Shown here: piece after piece, positions 1 through 11,430 of the stretch | How positions within the stretch are numbered: position 1 is the stretch's first letter | Layout of the letters: each line of letters opens with the position of its first letter | Assembly: GCA_018969785.1 (NCBI GenBank) | Contig: JAGWXR010000006.1 | Coordinates: 1-40,935 of the forward strand | Source: Alphaproteobacteria bacterium | Lineage (GTDB): Bacteria > Pseudomonadota > Alphaproteobacteria > Micropepsales > Micropepsaceae | Reading direction: 5' to 3' | DNA length: 40,935 bases | The notes under the pieces: model-generated | The model's database searches: none | What the model was told of the DNA's origin: nothing | What the model saw: the letters and a program-made list of their open reading frames with translations, nothing else | Translations under genes and position numbers: made by a program

Positions 1-471
1 GGACCTGCAGGGAAAGCCCATGAGGAACACCTCGGGTCCGTCCACGCGGATGCTGGTCGACACCGAGGGCACGCTGAGGGCGAGAATGTCTGCCGCGCCA
101 TCCTGCAATCCCATCTGGAAGCGGCCGATGCGGCTATCCCAATAGAGCCACGCTTCCTCGAGGATGTCTGTTGCGCCGGCATCGTTCAGGACCGTGTCGA
201 AGTTCGTCGCGTAGTCGAGGTCGAGCGCGACGCGTGCGCCCACCTGGCCGCCGCCATCGAGACGCTTGCTGGCCGATGCGTAGAGGCCGGAGTCGATCGC
301 GAGCGCCGTGGTGTCGAGACCGTTCATGTTGGACTGGTCGATGGTGGCGAGCACGGTGCTGACGTGTCCGTTGAGCTTCAGGACAAGTGAGCCATCGCCG
401 GCTGCAAACGCCTGCGGGGCCGCAAGCATCGTCGTGCACAGCAATGCGGACAGCGTGAACACGCGTCTCAT
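1..471 (-). CDS. Porin, N-terminal part (truncated by the left window edge)
   Basis: Reverse-strand frame open from ATG at 471 to the window edge; not in the ORF track because there is no stop inside the window. Translation begins MRRVFTLSALLCTTMLAAPQAFAAGDGSLVLKLNGHVSTVLATIDQSNMNGLDTTALAIDSGLYASASKRLDGGGQVGARVALDLDYATNF..., a signal peptide followed by porin-like beta strands; resembles the neighbouring porin (EEAWLYWDSRIGRFQMGLQDGAADI vs DEAWFYLQTAFGRLTVGLEDGAADG). Confidence 0.75.
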   Translation of the reverse strand, partial: MRRVFTLSALLCTTMLAAPQAFAAGDGSLVLKLNGHVSTVLATIDQSNMNGLDTTALAIDSGLYASASKRLDGGGQVGARVALDLDYATNFDTVLNDAGATDILEEAWLYWDSRIGRFQMGLQDGAADILALSVPSVSTSIRVDGPEVFLMGFPCRS

Positions 472-499
472 CGGCAACCACCCGTATTTTGATTACGAA

Positions 500-1804
500 T
501 CAGAACGAAATAGAGGTTTGGATGTAACCCAATCCTGCGTCAAGCGTATCACAGACAGGGGTGGCCCCGGCAAGGCATGAGCCGCCTGGTCCCTGGTAGT
601 TGTATTGCTGATATCCGGCCACAATCCTCGCGTTACCGTCGAATTCATAGCCGACGGCGCCTGACCAGGCTTCGGCGTCCTGCGTGAGGCTTCGGCGTAC
701 AGCGCCATCAAGAAAATCCGGCAGTTCCTGCTCGAGGTTCACGTATTCGGCGCCGACGCGCCACGGGCCGGTCTCGTAGGAAGCGCCTGCACCCCACGTG
801 GTTGTGTTCTTGCCGGGCAATACGCATCCGGCGAGAACGGCGCAGCCCACCGACACGGCGCCGCCGTCGGCAAGGCCCGCGCCACCGGCAACATTGGTCA
901 CCTTGAACGAACCGCCAACCTTCAATCCCTCGAATGCGAGCTGCGCGCCGGCGCCCCATTCCTCGAGGTCATCCGGGGTGAAGGGGAGCGAGGTGAAGGC
1001 GGTGGCACCTGCCGGGCCGATCGCATCGGCGACGATGCCGACGGTGCGGGTGGAGGCTGCCTCGTTGTAGCCCTTCACATAGCCGGCATAGACGCCGACG
1101 TCGAAGGCGCTGAGGGCGCCCTGATAGTTCAAGCCGACTTCCCAGATATCACCCTGGCGGTCGATCTCGTCGTTGCGGTTGAACAGGTCGTTCAGACCGC
1201 GGCTGAGTTCAGGCGTGTAGGAGGCGGACAGCTGAACCCCGATCAGGCGCGGCGAGTAATAGATGGCCTTGAAGGCGTCGCCTGATGCGCTGAGGTCGGT
1301 GCGCACATGAGCGCCGTTGGGCGTGTAGGGATCATATCCCGTGACGAGCGGGTTGCGCAGCGCGAAGGCGCGGGCGTCGTCGAGACGGTTGATGTCAGAG
1401 ACGGTGGGCGAATAGATGCCGGCGCCGTCGGCAGCGCCGTCCTCAAGGCCCACGGTCAGGCGCCCGAAGGCGGTCTGAAGGTAGAACCAGGCCTCGTCCA
1501 CCACGTCGGGAGCGCCACCGATCAGGTCATTGGAGAATTCGTGTTCGCGCGACTGGAAGCGCAGCTGGCCACGCACGCCATATTCGATCCCGCTTTCGGT
1601 TACCGCCCGGACGCGTCCCCAGGTCTTGCCCTCGGCTGCGAAGCCGAAATCCTCGAGGTCATTGCCGGCGACCTCGTCCTGGTCGATCCCGAAGCCCGTC
1701 AGATTGGCCTGGCCGCCCCAATCGAAGGACCAGTCACTCGCAGCCGACGGCAGGGAAAGAGCAACGACCGCCAAGGCCGCGAGGGACGTGTTGTACCGGA
1801 TCAT
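500..1804 (-). CDS. Outer-membrane porin (general porin family)
   Basis: 434 aa, signal peptide, Gly/aromatic-rich alternating beta-strand pattern, C-terminal aromatic residue (YIQTSISF). Confidence 0.85.
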   Translation of the reverse strand: MIRYNTSLAALAVVALSLPSAASDWSFDWGGQANLTGFGIDQDEVAGNDLEDFGFAAEGKTWGRVRAVTESGIEYGVRGQLRFQSREHEFSNDLIGGAPDVVDEAWFYLQTAFGRLTVGLEDGAADGAGIYSPTVSDINRLDDARAFALRNPLVTGYDPYTPNGAHVRTDLSASGDAFKAIYYSPRLIGVQLSASYTPELSRGLNDLFNRNDEIDRQGDIWEVGLNYQGALSAFDVGVYAGYVKGYNEAASTRTVGIVADAIGPAGATAFTSLPFTPDDLEEWGAGAQLAFEGLKVGGSFKVTNVAGGAGLADGGAVSVGCAVLAGCVLPGKNTTTWGAGASYETGPWRVGAEYVNLEQELPDFLDGAVRRSLTQDAEAWSGAVGYEFDGNARIVAGYQQYNYQGPGGSCLAGATPVCDTLDAGLGYIQTSISF

Positions 1805-2137
1805 GAGGCGCCTTTCAGATCTTCAGAACCAAGCGTGGTTCCCCCGCTTGCAAAGAGACGCCAATTTGCAAATACGGTCAAGCGCTTGATCAGGGCCGAG
1901 GGCGCTCAATTCCTGACTGTGGCGGGCCCTGCCTGCGCGCGAGCCTCGCGGGGCGCGCCGGGCGGGATCGGGCGGCGCCCGCCTGCCCCCTTGCGGCCCT
2001 GCCGCCGGCCGGATGCAAATTTGAGGGGCGGCGCGATTGCTGCGCATGCTCGCGTTCGCGTATAAGCTTCTGCGCCGGGCCTCGCGCCCGCGCGACGACC
2101 GTTCCAGTTTCGATACCATCCGATCCGAGCCCTCTCC

Positions 2138-2662
2138 ATGAAACGACACCTGGTTTCCGTGCTCTTCGTTGCGTCCGTGCTTGCCGGTTGCGGGTCCGAC
2201 CCCGAGAAACCGAAGCCGACCGCCGACATCGAACCGCCGCCGGCCCCGGCCGAAAAGGCGGAGAAGGGCGACCCGGGGATCTTCGGCTGGTTTGGCGGCG
2301 GCAGTGGCAGCACGGGCCTGCGGCCCGAAGACCGCAAGGGTGTTGCGGTCAACGCCTATCTGTGGCGGGCGAGCCTCGACACGCTGGCGTTCATGCCGAT
2401 GGAGCAGACCGATCCGTTTGGCGGCGTCATCAAGACGGGCTGGTGGGTGCCACCTTCGACACCCAACGAACGGATCCGCATCTTCGTGGCGATCCTCGAT
2501 ACGCGCCTTCGCGCCGAGGCGCTTCGGGTGACCCTTTTCAAGGAAGTGAAGCGGCCCACCGGCGAGTGGGAAGCTTCCTCGGCGCTCGATCCGGAAACGG
2601 TCACCAAGCTCGAGAACATCATCCTGAACAAGGCGCGGGCGATGAAGATCCAGGACGAGTAG
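2138..2662 (+). CDS. DUF3576 domain-containing lipoprotein
   Basis: Lipobox-like VASVLAGC; VNAYLWRASLDTLAFMP...GGVIKTGWW motif; located upstream of leuS as is common in alphaproteobacteria. Confidence 0.85.
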   Translation: MKRHLVSVLFVASVLAGCGSDPEKPKPTADIEPPPAPAEKAEKGDPGIFGWFGGGSGSTGLRPEDRKGVAVNAYLWRASLDTLAFMPMEQTDPFGGVIKTGWWVPPSTPNERIRIFVAILDTRLRAEALRVTLFKEVKRPTGEWEASSALDPETVTKLENIILNKARAMKIQDE

Positions 2663-2790
2663 CGTCCCTGCGGTCTCTTCGCGTACGCGGGCGCGGCCCG
2701 ATGCCGCGAGCCTGATCGCGGGTGAACGCTGGTAAACTTGCGTCAACAGTCCTGCACCAGACTTGAACGCAAAGCCAACGGAACCCGCAT

Positions 2791-5364
2791 ATGTCGCGCT
2801 ACAATGCCCGCGAGGCAGAGCCCAAGTGGCAAAAGGCCTGGGACGAGGCCAAGGTCTTCGAGGCGACCATCGATCGCACGAAGCCGAAATACTATGTCCT
2901 CGAGATGTTTCCCTACCCTTCGGGGCGCATCCATATCGGCCATGGCCGGAACTATGTCATGGGCGACGTGGTGGCACGCTTCAAGCGCGCGCAGGGGTTC
3001 AACGTGCTGCATCCGATGGGTTGGGATGCGTTCGGCATGCCGGCTGAAAACGCGGCGATGGAGCAGAAGTCCCATCCTGCGAAATGGACCTATGCCAACA
3101 TCGAGACGATGAAATCGCAGCTCAAGCTGCTGGGACTGTCGGTTGACTGGAGCCGCGAGTTCGCGACCTGCGACCCGGCCTATTACCGGCACCAGCAGAA
3201 GATGTTCCTCGATTTCCTGCGGCTTGGCCTTGTCGCGCGGAAAGAGTCGAGCGTGAACTGGGATCCGGTCGACAACACGGTGCTGGCCAACGAGCAGGTC
3301 GTCGATGGCCGCGGCTGGCGGTCGGGCGCGCTCGTCGAGCAGCGCAAGCTCACGCAGTGGTTCCTGCGGATCTCGGACATGGCCGAGGAACTGCTCGAGG
3401 CGATCGATACACTGGAACGCTGGCCGGACAAGGTGCGCCTCATGCAGCGCAACTGGATCGGCAAGTCGGAAGGCGCACGCGTGACATTTGCGCTGACGGA
3501 CAGCGTGCACACATCGCTGGAAGTCTTCACCACGCGGCCCGACACGCTGTTCGGTGCGAGCTTCTGTGCGATCTCGGGCGACCATCCCATCGCGCAGGAC
3601 CTGGCGCGGAAGAATCCTGCGCTTGCGGCCTTCATTGCCGAATGCAAGCGGATCGGCAGCTCGGCGGCCGCCATCGAGACGGCCGAGAAGATGGGCTTCG
3701 ACACGGGGCTGCGGGCGCGCCATCCGTTCATTGCGGGGCGCGAGCTTCCGGTCCATGTCGCCAATTTCGTGCTGATGGAGTACGGACTGGGTGCGATCTT
3801 CGGCTGCCCGGCGCATGACCAGCGCGACCTCGACTTTGCGCGCAAATACGGGCTGCCCGTGCTGCCCGTCGTCGTTCCGGAGGGGCAGGATCCCGCAAAT
3901 TTCGTGGTTGGCGACGAGGCCTATACGGGTGAGGGCCGGCTTGCGAATTCCGGCTTCCTCGACGGGCTGAGCGTGGAGGATGCCAAGCGTGAAGTGACGG
4001 CACGGCTTGAGGCGCAGGGCGCGGGCAAGAAGACCATCACCTACCGGTTGCGTGACTGGGGCATCAGCCGCCAGCGCTACTGGGGCTGTCCCATACCCAT
4101 CATCCACTGCGCCGGCTGCGGGGCTGTTCCTGTCCCCGAAAAGGACTTGCCGGTGACGCTGCCGGACGATCCCTCGTTCGATGTCCCCGGAAATCCGCTG
4201 GACCTGCATCCGACATGGAAGCACGTGGCCTGCCCTTCCTGCGGCAAGCCCGCGCGACGCGAAACGGACACGATGGACACGTTCGTCGACTCGTCATGGT
4301 ATTTTGCGCGGTTCTGCGACAGCAAGGCGGAAGGACCCACCAATATCGAGGCGGTGAACTACTGGCTGCCGGTGGACCAGTACATCGGCGGCATCGAACA
4401 CGCGATCCTTCACCTGCTCTATTCACGCTTCTTCGTGCGCGCGATGCGCAAGGCGGGGCATGCTGGCCTGAGCGAGCCCTTCGCAGGACTTTTCACGCAA
4501 GGGATGATCACGCACGAAACCTACAAGGACAGCGATGGCAAGTGGCTGTTCCCGGAGCAGGTCGAGAAGCGGGATGGCGTGGTGATGAAGCGCGGCACCA
4601 GCCTTCCGGTCGAGGTTGGCCCCGTCGAGAAGATGTCGAAGTCCAAGAAGAACGTGGTGCCGCCCGAGGCCGTCGCCGACACCTATGGGGTGGATGCGGC
4701 CCGCTGGTTCATGATGTCGGACTCGCCGCCCGAGCGTGACTCGGAGTGGAGCGAGGCGGGGATCGAGGGCGCGTGGCGCTTCGTGCAACGGGTCTGGCGC
4801 CTGCTCGACGACAGCCTGCCGGGCCTGCCTCCCATGGGAACGCCCTGCCCGGCCGCCCTGAGTGCGCCGGCGCTCGAGATCCGGAAGGTAACGCACCGGA
4901 CGATCGCGGCGGTGACCGAGGACCTCGAGCGGTTCCGCTTCAACAAGGCGGTCGCGCGCGTGTTCGAGTTCATCAATGCGCTCGGTGGATTTGCGCCGAA
5001 AGACGGCGGTGACCAGTGGGTGCTGCGCGAGGCGCTTGAAGCCCTGACCATCCTGGTCAATCCCATGGTTCCGCACCTGGCCGAGGAATGCTGGCAGCGG
5101 CTGGGGTCGCGGACGATGGCGGTCCATGCCCCCTGGCCCAAGGCGGACCCTGCCCTGACCCGGCTGGACAGCGTCACCCTGGCAATACAGATCGACGGCA
5201 AGCGCCGCGATGAGATAGATTTGCCCAAGGACCTGCCGTCGAAAGCCGTCGAAGAGGCGGCACTCGCCCGGGAAGGTGTCCGCAAGGCCATTGACGGACG
5301 GGCGATCAAGAAGGTCATTATCGTGCCGAACCGGATCGTGAACATCGTCACGGAGCAAAAATGA
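2791..5364 (+). CDS. leuS: Leucyl-tRNA synthetase
   Basis: 857 aa; HIGH-like ([15 protein letters not shown]) and KMSKS ([10 protein letters not shown]) motifs; full-length class I aaRS. Confidence 0.98.
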   Translation: MSRYNAREAEPKWQKAWDEAKVFEATIDRTKPKYYVLEMFPYPSGRIHIGHGRNYVMGDVVARFKRAQGFNVLHPMGWDAFGMPAENAAMEQKSHPAKWTYANIETMKSQLKLLGLSVDWSREFATCDPAYYRHQQKMFLDFLRLGLVARKESSVNWDPVDNTVLANEQVVDGRGWRSGALVEQRKLTQWFLRISDMAEELLEAIDTLERWPDKVRLMQRNWIGKSEGARVTFALTDSVHTSLEVFTTRPDTLFGASFCAISGDHPIAQDLARKNPALAAFIAECKRIGSSAAAIETAEKMGFDTGLRARHPFIAGRELPVHVANFVLMEYGLGAIFGCPAHDQRDLDFARKYGLPVLPVVVPEGQDPANFVVGDEAYTGEGRLANSGFLDGLSVEDAKREVTARLEAQGAGKKTITYRLRDWGISRQRYWGCPIPIIHCAGCGAVPVPEKDLPVTLPDDPSFDVPGNPLDLHPTWKHVACPSCGKPARRETDTMDTFVDSSWYFARFCDSKAEGPTNIEAVNYWLPVDQYIGGIEHAILHLLYSRFFVRAMRKAGHAGLSEPFAGLFTQGMITHETYKDSDGKWLFPEQVEKRDGVVMKRGTSLPVEVGPVEKMSKSKKNVVPPEAVADTYGVDAARWFMMSDSPPERDSEWSEAGIEGAWRFVQRVWRLLDDSLPGLPPMGTPCPAALSAPALEIRKVTHRTIAAVTEDLERFRFNKAVARVFEFINALGGFAPKDGGDQWVLREALEALTILVNPMVPHLAEECWQRLGSRTMAVHAPWPKADPALTRLDSVTLAIQIDGKRRDEIDLPKDLPSKAVEEAALAREGVRKAIDGRAIKKVIIVPNRIVNIVTEQK

Positions 5365-5879
5365 ACAGGATCGCCAAGGCCGCACTCGTGGCTGCCGCCG
5401 CCATCAGCCTTTCGGGCTGCGGGTTCAAGCCGCTCTATGCGGTCGGTACCACGCCGGACGGCATGCGCGCCTATTTCGGCCAGGTTTTCGTGGAGCCCAT
5501 CGCGGGACGCCAGGGCGTGCACCTGCGCAACCAGCTGCTCGACGCGATGACACCGGCGGGCACGCCGTCGGGTGCTGCCTATAACCTGAATGTCCAGCTG
5601 ACCGACACGAAGGAAGGTCTGGCCATCCAGGAGAACACGCAGATCACGCGCTACAATTACACGCTGACGGCGCGCTACGAACTGCGTGACGCCGTGTCGA
5701 ACGAGGTGCTCGACAAGGGTACTGCGCGCGCGATCGCCGCCTACAACGTTGTCGACTCGCAGTTCGGCACGCAGTCGGCCGAGCGCGATGCGCAGGATCG
5801 CGCTGCACGCGAGGTGGGCGAAGACATCCGGTTGCGGCTCGGGCTTTATTTCGAGAACCGTTTCGGCTCGCGGAACTGA
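5361..5879 (+). CDS. lptE: LPS-assembly lipoprotein LptE
   Basis: Lipobox [14 protein letters not shown] motif; ATGA overlap with leuS stop; conserved order leuS-lptE-holA. Confidence 0.9.
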   Translation: MNRIAKAALVAAAAISLSGCGFKPLYAVGTTPDGMRAYFGQVFVEPIAGRQGVHLRNQLLDAMTPAGTPSGAAYNLNVQLTDTKEGLAIQENTQITRYNYTLTARYELRDAVSNEVLDKGTARAIAAYNVVDSQFGTQSAERDAQDRAAREVGEDIRLRLGLYFENRFGSRN

Positions 5880-5890
5880 TACGCGCCGCC

Positions 5891-6874
5891 GTGCGGATCA
5901 GCGGACAAGACGCCGACAAGCTTTCGAAGAAGCCGCCTGACACCTGGAAGGCCGTGCTGCTGCATGGGGCCAATGCCGGGCTCGTGCGGGAGCGGGCAGA
6001 TGCCATTGCCCGCGCGGTTGTTCCCGACCTGAAGGATGCGTTTCGCGTCAGCGACCTTTCGGGCGAGACGCTTAAGCGGGATCCGGCGCGGCTTGCCGAT
6101 GAAGCTTCTTCGATTTCAATGTTCGGCGGACGGCGCGTGGTGCGGGTGCGCGACGCCGCTGATGCGCTTGCGCCGCTGTTCGAGTCATTCCTGGGCAGCA
6201 ATAGCGGGGACACGCTGGTCGTGGTGGAGGCGGGCGAACTGTCGAAAGCCTCTGGCCTGCGCAAGCTGTTCGAAGGTGCGCGCCAAGCGGCCGGGATCGA
6301 GTGCGCCGATGACAGTGCGACGGATACCGCGCGCCTTGTCGAGGAGAGCCTCGCCGCGCAGGGATGGAAGATCACCCCGGAGGCGCAGGCCTATCTGGTC
6401 GATGCGCTGGGACCGGACCGTCGGCTGCTGCGGACGGAACTCGACAAGCTTCTGCTTTACCTGGGCGAGGCGGGTGACGCGGAAGCGCTTTCGCGCGCCG
6501 ATGTTTCGGCGGTCATCGGCGGCAGCGGGGATGTCGAGAGCGACGAGATTGCCGACGCGGTCGCCGACGGGGACCTCAAGCGGCTCGATGCCCTGATTGC
6601 GAAAGGCAACGAATCGGGCCTGCCCTGGGGGGTGGCGCTGGGGTTCACGCTGCGGCTGTTCCAGCGCCTTTCCGCGGGCATCGAGGGTGCCGGCCCGATG
6701 TGGGGCAAGATGCAGTCGCAGGCGGCGGGCTGGGACCGCCCGCGGATCCGGCTTGCACTTACCATCCTGTCCGAGGCGGAAGCGCGCACGCGGACGACCG
6801 GCTTTCCGGAGGCCGTGATGGCGCAGCAGGCGCTGATCGATGTCGCCCGCCGCAGGCCTGCGCGAAAGGCGTAG
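5891..6874 (+). CDS. holA: DNA polymerase III subunit delta
   Basis: 327 aa, GTG start; KAVLLHGANAGLVRERAD, DRRLLRTELDKLLLY; order leuS-lptE-holA. Confidence 0.92.
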   Translation: MRISGQDADKLSKKPPDTWKAVLLHGANAGLVRERADAIARAVVPDLKDAFRVSDLSGETLKRDPARLADEASSISMFGGRRVVRVRDAADALAPLFESFLGSNSGDTLVVVEAGELSKASGLRKLFEGARQAAGIECADDSATDTARLVEESLAAQGWKITPEAQAYLVDALGPDRRLLRTELDKLLLYLGEAGDAEALSRADVSAVIGGSGDVESDEIADAVADGDLKRLDALIAKGNESGLPWGVALGFTLRLFQRLSAGIEGAGPMWGKMQSQAAGWDRPRIRLALTILSEAEARTRTTGFPEAVMAQQALIDVARRRPARKA

Positions 6875-6877
6875 GTT

Positions 6878-7813
6878 CTACCTGTTGTGGCCCAGGAGGC
6901 GGCAGATCTCGTCGAGCTGCTCGAGGGTCTTGTAGCCAATCTTGAGTTCGCCGCCCTTCTCTCCCCTGAATGCGATCGAGACGTTCAGGCCGAGCTGCGA
7001 GGCCAGTGACTGTTCAAGCGCCCGGGTGTCGGCGTCCTTGCCGATCGTGCGCTTCTTCTTGCCCTTGACCTTGCGACCCTTTTCCTCGGCCTCGCGCACG
7101 TTGAGGCCGCCGGCGATGAGTTCGCGGGCCATGGCTTCGGGGTCGGGCTGGCCGACCAGGGTGCGGGCGTGGCCGGCGGACAGCTTGCCGGCGTAGATGT
7201 AATCCTGGACGGCCTGGGGCAACTGCAGCAGCCGGATCGTGTTGGCGATGTGGCTGCGGGAGCGGCCGATCACCTGGCCGAGGGCGTCCTGGGTGTAGTT
7301 GAAGCGATCGATCAGCTGGCGATAGCCGCGGGCTTCTTCGATCGGGTTCAGGTCGGCGCGCTGGATGTTCTCGATCAGCGCAACCTCGAGCGCCTCGGCG
7401 TCGGTCAACGCCTTGATGACGACGGGCACTTCGTGCAGACGCGCCTTCTGTGCCGCGCGCCAGCGGCGCTCGCCTGCCACGATCTGGTATTCGTCGGGCT
7501 GGCCGGGAACCGGACGCACGATGATCGGCTGGATCACGCCCTTGTCGCGCACCGAGGCGGCGAGTTCCTCGAGCGCCTCGGGGTCAAAATGCTCGCGCGG
7601 CTGGAACGGATTGGGACGCAGCAGTGCGATGGGCAGCGTGCGGGGCGCGCGCTGCTCGGCGGGGGCGCCGGGAAGAGCTGCGGCCGAGGGTACGGCGGAG
7701 GACTGGCCGGGCTGGCTGTTGCTGGCAGCAAGCACTTCGGACTCCACCTCTCCCAGCAATGCAGAGAGGCCGCGGCCCAGTCCCGAAAACGTTGATTTCT
7801 TTGCCTGTGTCAT
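6878..7813 (-). CDS. parB: Chromosome-partitioning protein ParB
   Basis: GLGRGLSALLGE N-terminus, GERRWRAAQ and ENIQRADLNPIEEA motifs; 4-bp overlap with parA. Confidence 0.98.
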   Translation of the reverse strand: MTQAKKSTFSGLGRGLSALLGEVESEVLAASNSQPGQSSAVPSAAALPGAPAEQRAPRTLPIALLRPNPFQPREHFDPEALEELAASVRDKGVIQPIIVRPVPGQPDEYQIVAGERRWRAAQKARLHEVPVVIKALTDAEALEVALIENIQRADLNPIEEARGYRQLIDRFNYTQDALGQVIGRSRSHIANTIRLLQLPQAVQDYIYAGKLSAGHARTLVGQPDPEAMARELIAGGLNVREAEEKGRKVKGKKKRTIGKDADTRALEQSLASQLGLNVSIAFRGEKGGELKIGYKTLEQLDEICRLLGHNR

Positions 7814-8706
7814 GCTGCCTTACGAGACTTTTCGCGTTGAATGAGTTCACCCGCCAGCTTGATGTAGGCCTGGCTGCCGGCGCTCTTGAGGTCGTAGAGC
7901 AAGGCCGGCAGGCCGTGGCTGGGTGCTTCGGAGATGCGCACGTTGCGCGGTATGATCGTCTGGTAGACCTTTTCGCCGAGGTGCTGGCGGACGTCGACGG
8001 CGACCTGCTCGGACAGGTTGTTGCGCTTGTCGTACATGGTCAGGACCACGCCCTGGATTTCGAGGCCCGGGTTCAGGCTGCCGCGCACGAGGTCGATCGT
8101 GCGCAGGAGCTGGGACAGGCCTTCCAGGGCGAAGAACTCGCACTGCAGGGGAACCAGCAGGCCGTGCGCCGCGGTCATGGCGTTTATCGTCAACAGGTTC
8201 AGCGAGGGCGGGCAGTCGATGAGGATGTAGTCGTAGCTGGTCAGGGTCGCCACATCGCGGGAGACTTCCGTCGAGGCGCTTGCCTCGGCCGGCGGGGCGA
8301 GCCTGCGTGAATAACTGTCCAGCGCGTCTCTTAACCTAAAGGAGCGGCGGGGGACGCCGACCAGCTCCATCTCGGCGCCGGCCAGTTCGGAGGTCGCGGG
8401 AACGACATGGAGGCCCGGGATCGCCGAGGGCACGATGGCCTCCTCGAGGGTCGCATCGCCGATCAGGACATCGTAGACGGATTTCGTGCGCTGGTGCCGC
8501 GAGATGCCGAGGCCCGTGGAGGCGTTGCCCTGCGGATCGACGTCGATCACGAGGATGGCCTTGCCGACCGCGGCGAGCGCGGTTCCGAGGTTTATGGCCG
8601 TGGTGGTCTTGCCAACGCCGCCCTTCTGATTCGCAATCACGATCACGCGCGGCCTGTCGGTGCGCGCGTGCCTCGGGCTCAAGAGGGTTTCCTGGGCTTC
8701 CGCCAC
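7810..8706 (-). CDS. parA: Chromosome-partitioning ATPase ParA (Soj)
   Basis: Deviant Walker A KGGVGKTTTAINL; DPQGNAST; DYILIDCPPSL. Confidence 0.98.
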   Translation of the reverse strand: MAEAQETLLSPRHARTDRPRVIVIANQKGGVGKTTTAINLGTALAAVGKAILVIDVDPQGNASTGLGISRHQRTKSVYDVLIGDATLEEAIVPSAIPGLHVVPATSELAGAEMELVGVPRRSFRLRDALDSYSRRLAPPAEASASTEVSRDVATLTSYDYILIDCPPSLNLLTINAMTAAHGLLVPLQCEFFALEGLSQLLRTIDLVRGSLNPGLEIQGVVLTMYDKRNNLSEQVAVDVRQHLGEKVYQTIIPRNVRISEAPSHGLPALLYDLKSAGSQAYIKLAGELIQREKSRKAA

Positions 8707-9343
8707 GTGGTTAATCCTGTCACTCGCAATAGTGTACCCGAGGGGTCAGACCGGCTCGGTATGGGGGTGGAATCAAGTTTCCAAGATTTGGCTGCGAGGG
8801 TCAATTCGGCGGGAAGCGATTTTCCTTTCAGAAACAATCCGATTGTACCGTCTCGGAAGAAGGGAGAGGCCAGTTCGAGGAGGCGGTCGAGTGGGGCCAG
8901 GGCGCGGGCCGTAACCACGTCGGCCTTGAGGCCGGCGAGGGCTTCGGCCCTGCTGCAATGGACCTCGACGGGCGCTGCGGTGGCGGCTGCGACTTCCTCC
9001 AAAAACCTGCATTTCTTGCCGATCGACTCGACGAGATGGACCTTCAGGCCAGGACGATCTGCGAGCATGATGGCGAGCACCATTCCGGGGAAGCCGGCGC
9101 CGCTGCCGAGGTCGACCAGGGTGGTGGCGTGGGGCGGGATGTGCTCGAGCAGCTGGGCGGAGTCGAGGATGTGACGGCGCCACACGTGTGGCAAAGTTGA
9201 CGCGGCTACCAAATTTAGTTGCTGGTTCCTTTTGCACAACAAATCCACATATGTGGATAAGCGACTCACAGTTTCACGTGCGACCCCCAGGTCACGGGCG
9301 AAGTCAAGGGCTGAGTAGTCTTCTGAGGGGGTCACGCTCGGGC

Positions 9344-9347
<4 letters not shown>
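8679..9347 (-). CDS. rsmG: 16S rRNA (guanine527-N7)-methyltransferase RsmG (GidB)
   Basis: [22 protein letters not shown] motifs; order mnmG-rsmG-parA-parB. Confidence 0.95.
9252..9260 (-). promoter_or_regulatory. Perfect DnaA box (TTATCCACA on the minus strand)
   Basis: TGTGGATAA on the plus strand, overlapping palindrome ATCCACATATGTGGAT (9243-9258). Confidence 0.5.
9270..9285. promoter_or_regulatory. parS-like site inside rsmG (AGTTTCACGTGCGACC)
   Basis: 12/16 to TGTTTCACGTGAAACA, perfect GTTTCACGTG. Confidence 0.5.
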
Positions 9348-11221
<1,874 letters not shown>

Positions 11222-11284
11222 GGGGATGCGGATAGCGCATGGGGGGGCCAGAGTCAAAACTCTGTGTGCGGAGAATGGCGGGCC

Positions 11285-11300
11285 CGTTTCATGTGAGTCA
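11285..11300. promoter_or_regulatory. parS-like site (CGTTTCATGTGAGTCA)
   Basis: Compared with consensus TGTTTCACGTGAAACA; mnmE-mnmG intergenic region; repeated exactly 100 bp downstream. Confidence 0.5.
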
Positions 11301-11341
11301 GGATCTTATTCCGGCTGTCGCGATGATGCGGATTGCCGCCG

Positions 11342-11357
11342 TGTCACACGTGAATCC
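11342..11357. promoter_or_regulatory. parS-like site (TGTCACACGTGAATCC)
   Basis: 12/16 to TGTTTCACGTGAAACA with intact CACGTGAA core; between two other parS-like sites. Confidence 0.55.
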
Positions 11358-11384
11358 AAAGTCCGTGTGCGGAACATCAGTGTC

Positions 11385-11400
11385 CGTTTCATGTGAGTCA
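11385..11400. promoter_or_regulatory. parS-like site (CGTTTCATGTGAGTCA), second copy
   Basis: Identical 16-mer to 11285-11300. Confidence 0.5.
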
Positions 11401-11430
11401 GGACCTCGCGTGCCACTGTCGGGTGCCGGG

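Larger units (their letters stand above)
11264..11403 (+). repeat. Two-copy imperfect direct repeat (GTGTGCGGA...CCGTTTCATGTGAGTCAGGA)
   Basis: Copies about 11264-11303 and 11365-11403; conserved ends, diverged 10-11 nt middle; the shared parS-like part is offset by exactly 100 bp. Confidence 0.75.

Noticed and set aside
1823-2746. 307-aa minus ORF across the DUF3576 gene and porin upstream region
   Set aside because: The DUF3576 lipoprotein on the plus strand explains the region better.
2743-4224. 493-aa ORF antisense to leuS, and 4423-5385 minus
   Set aside because: Fully overlaps leuS, which has unambiguous motifs; long antisense frames are expected in GC-rich DNA and the translation has no recognisable domain.
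8699-8714. CACGTG at the parA start as a parS candidate
   Set aside because: Flanks do not match the TGTTTC/GAAACA arms; the CAC is simply the complement of the parA GTG start codon.
9179-9192. Palindrome GCCACACGTGTGGC with CACGTG core as another parS candidate
   Set aside because: Only about 9/16 to the parS consensus, and it encodes the conserved RsmG H-V-W-R motif, so coding constraint is a sufficient explanation.
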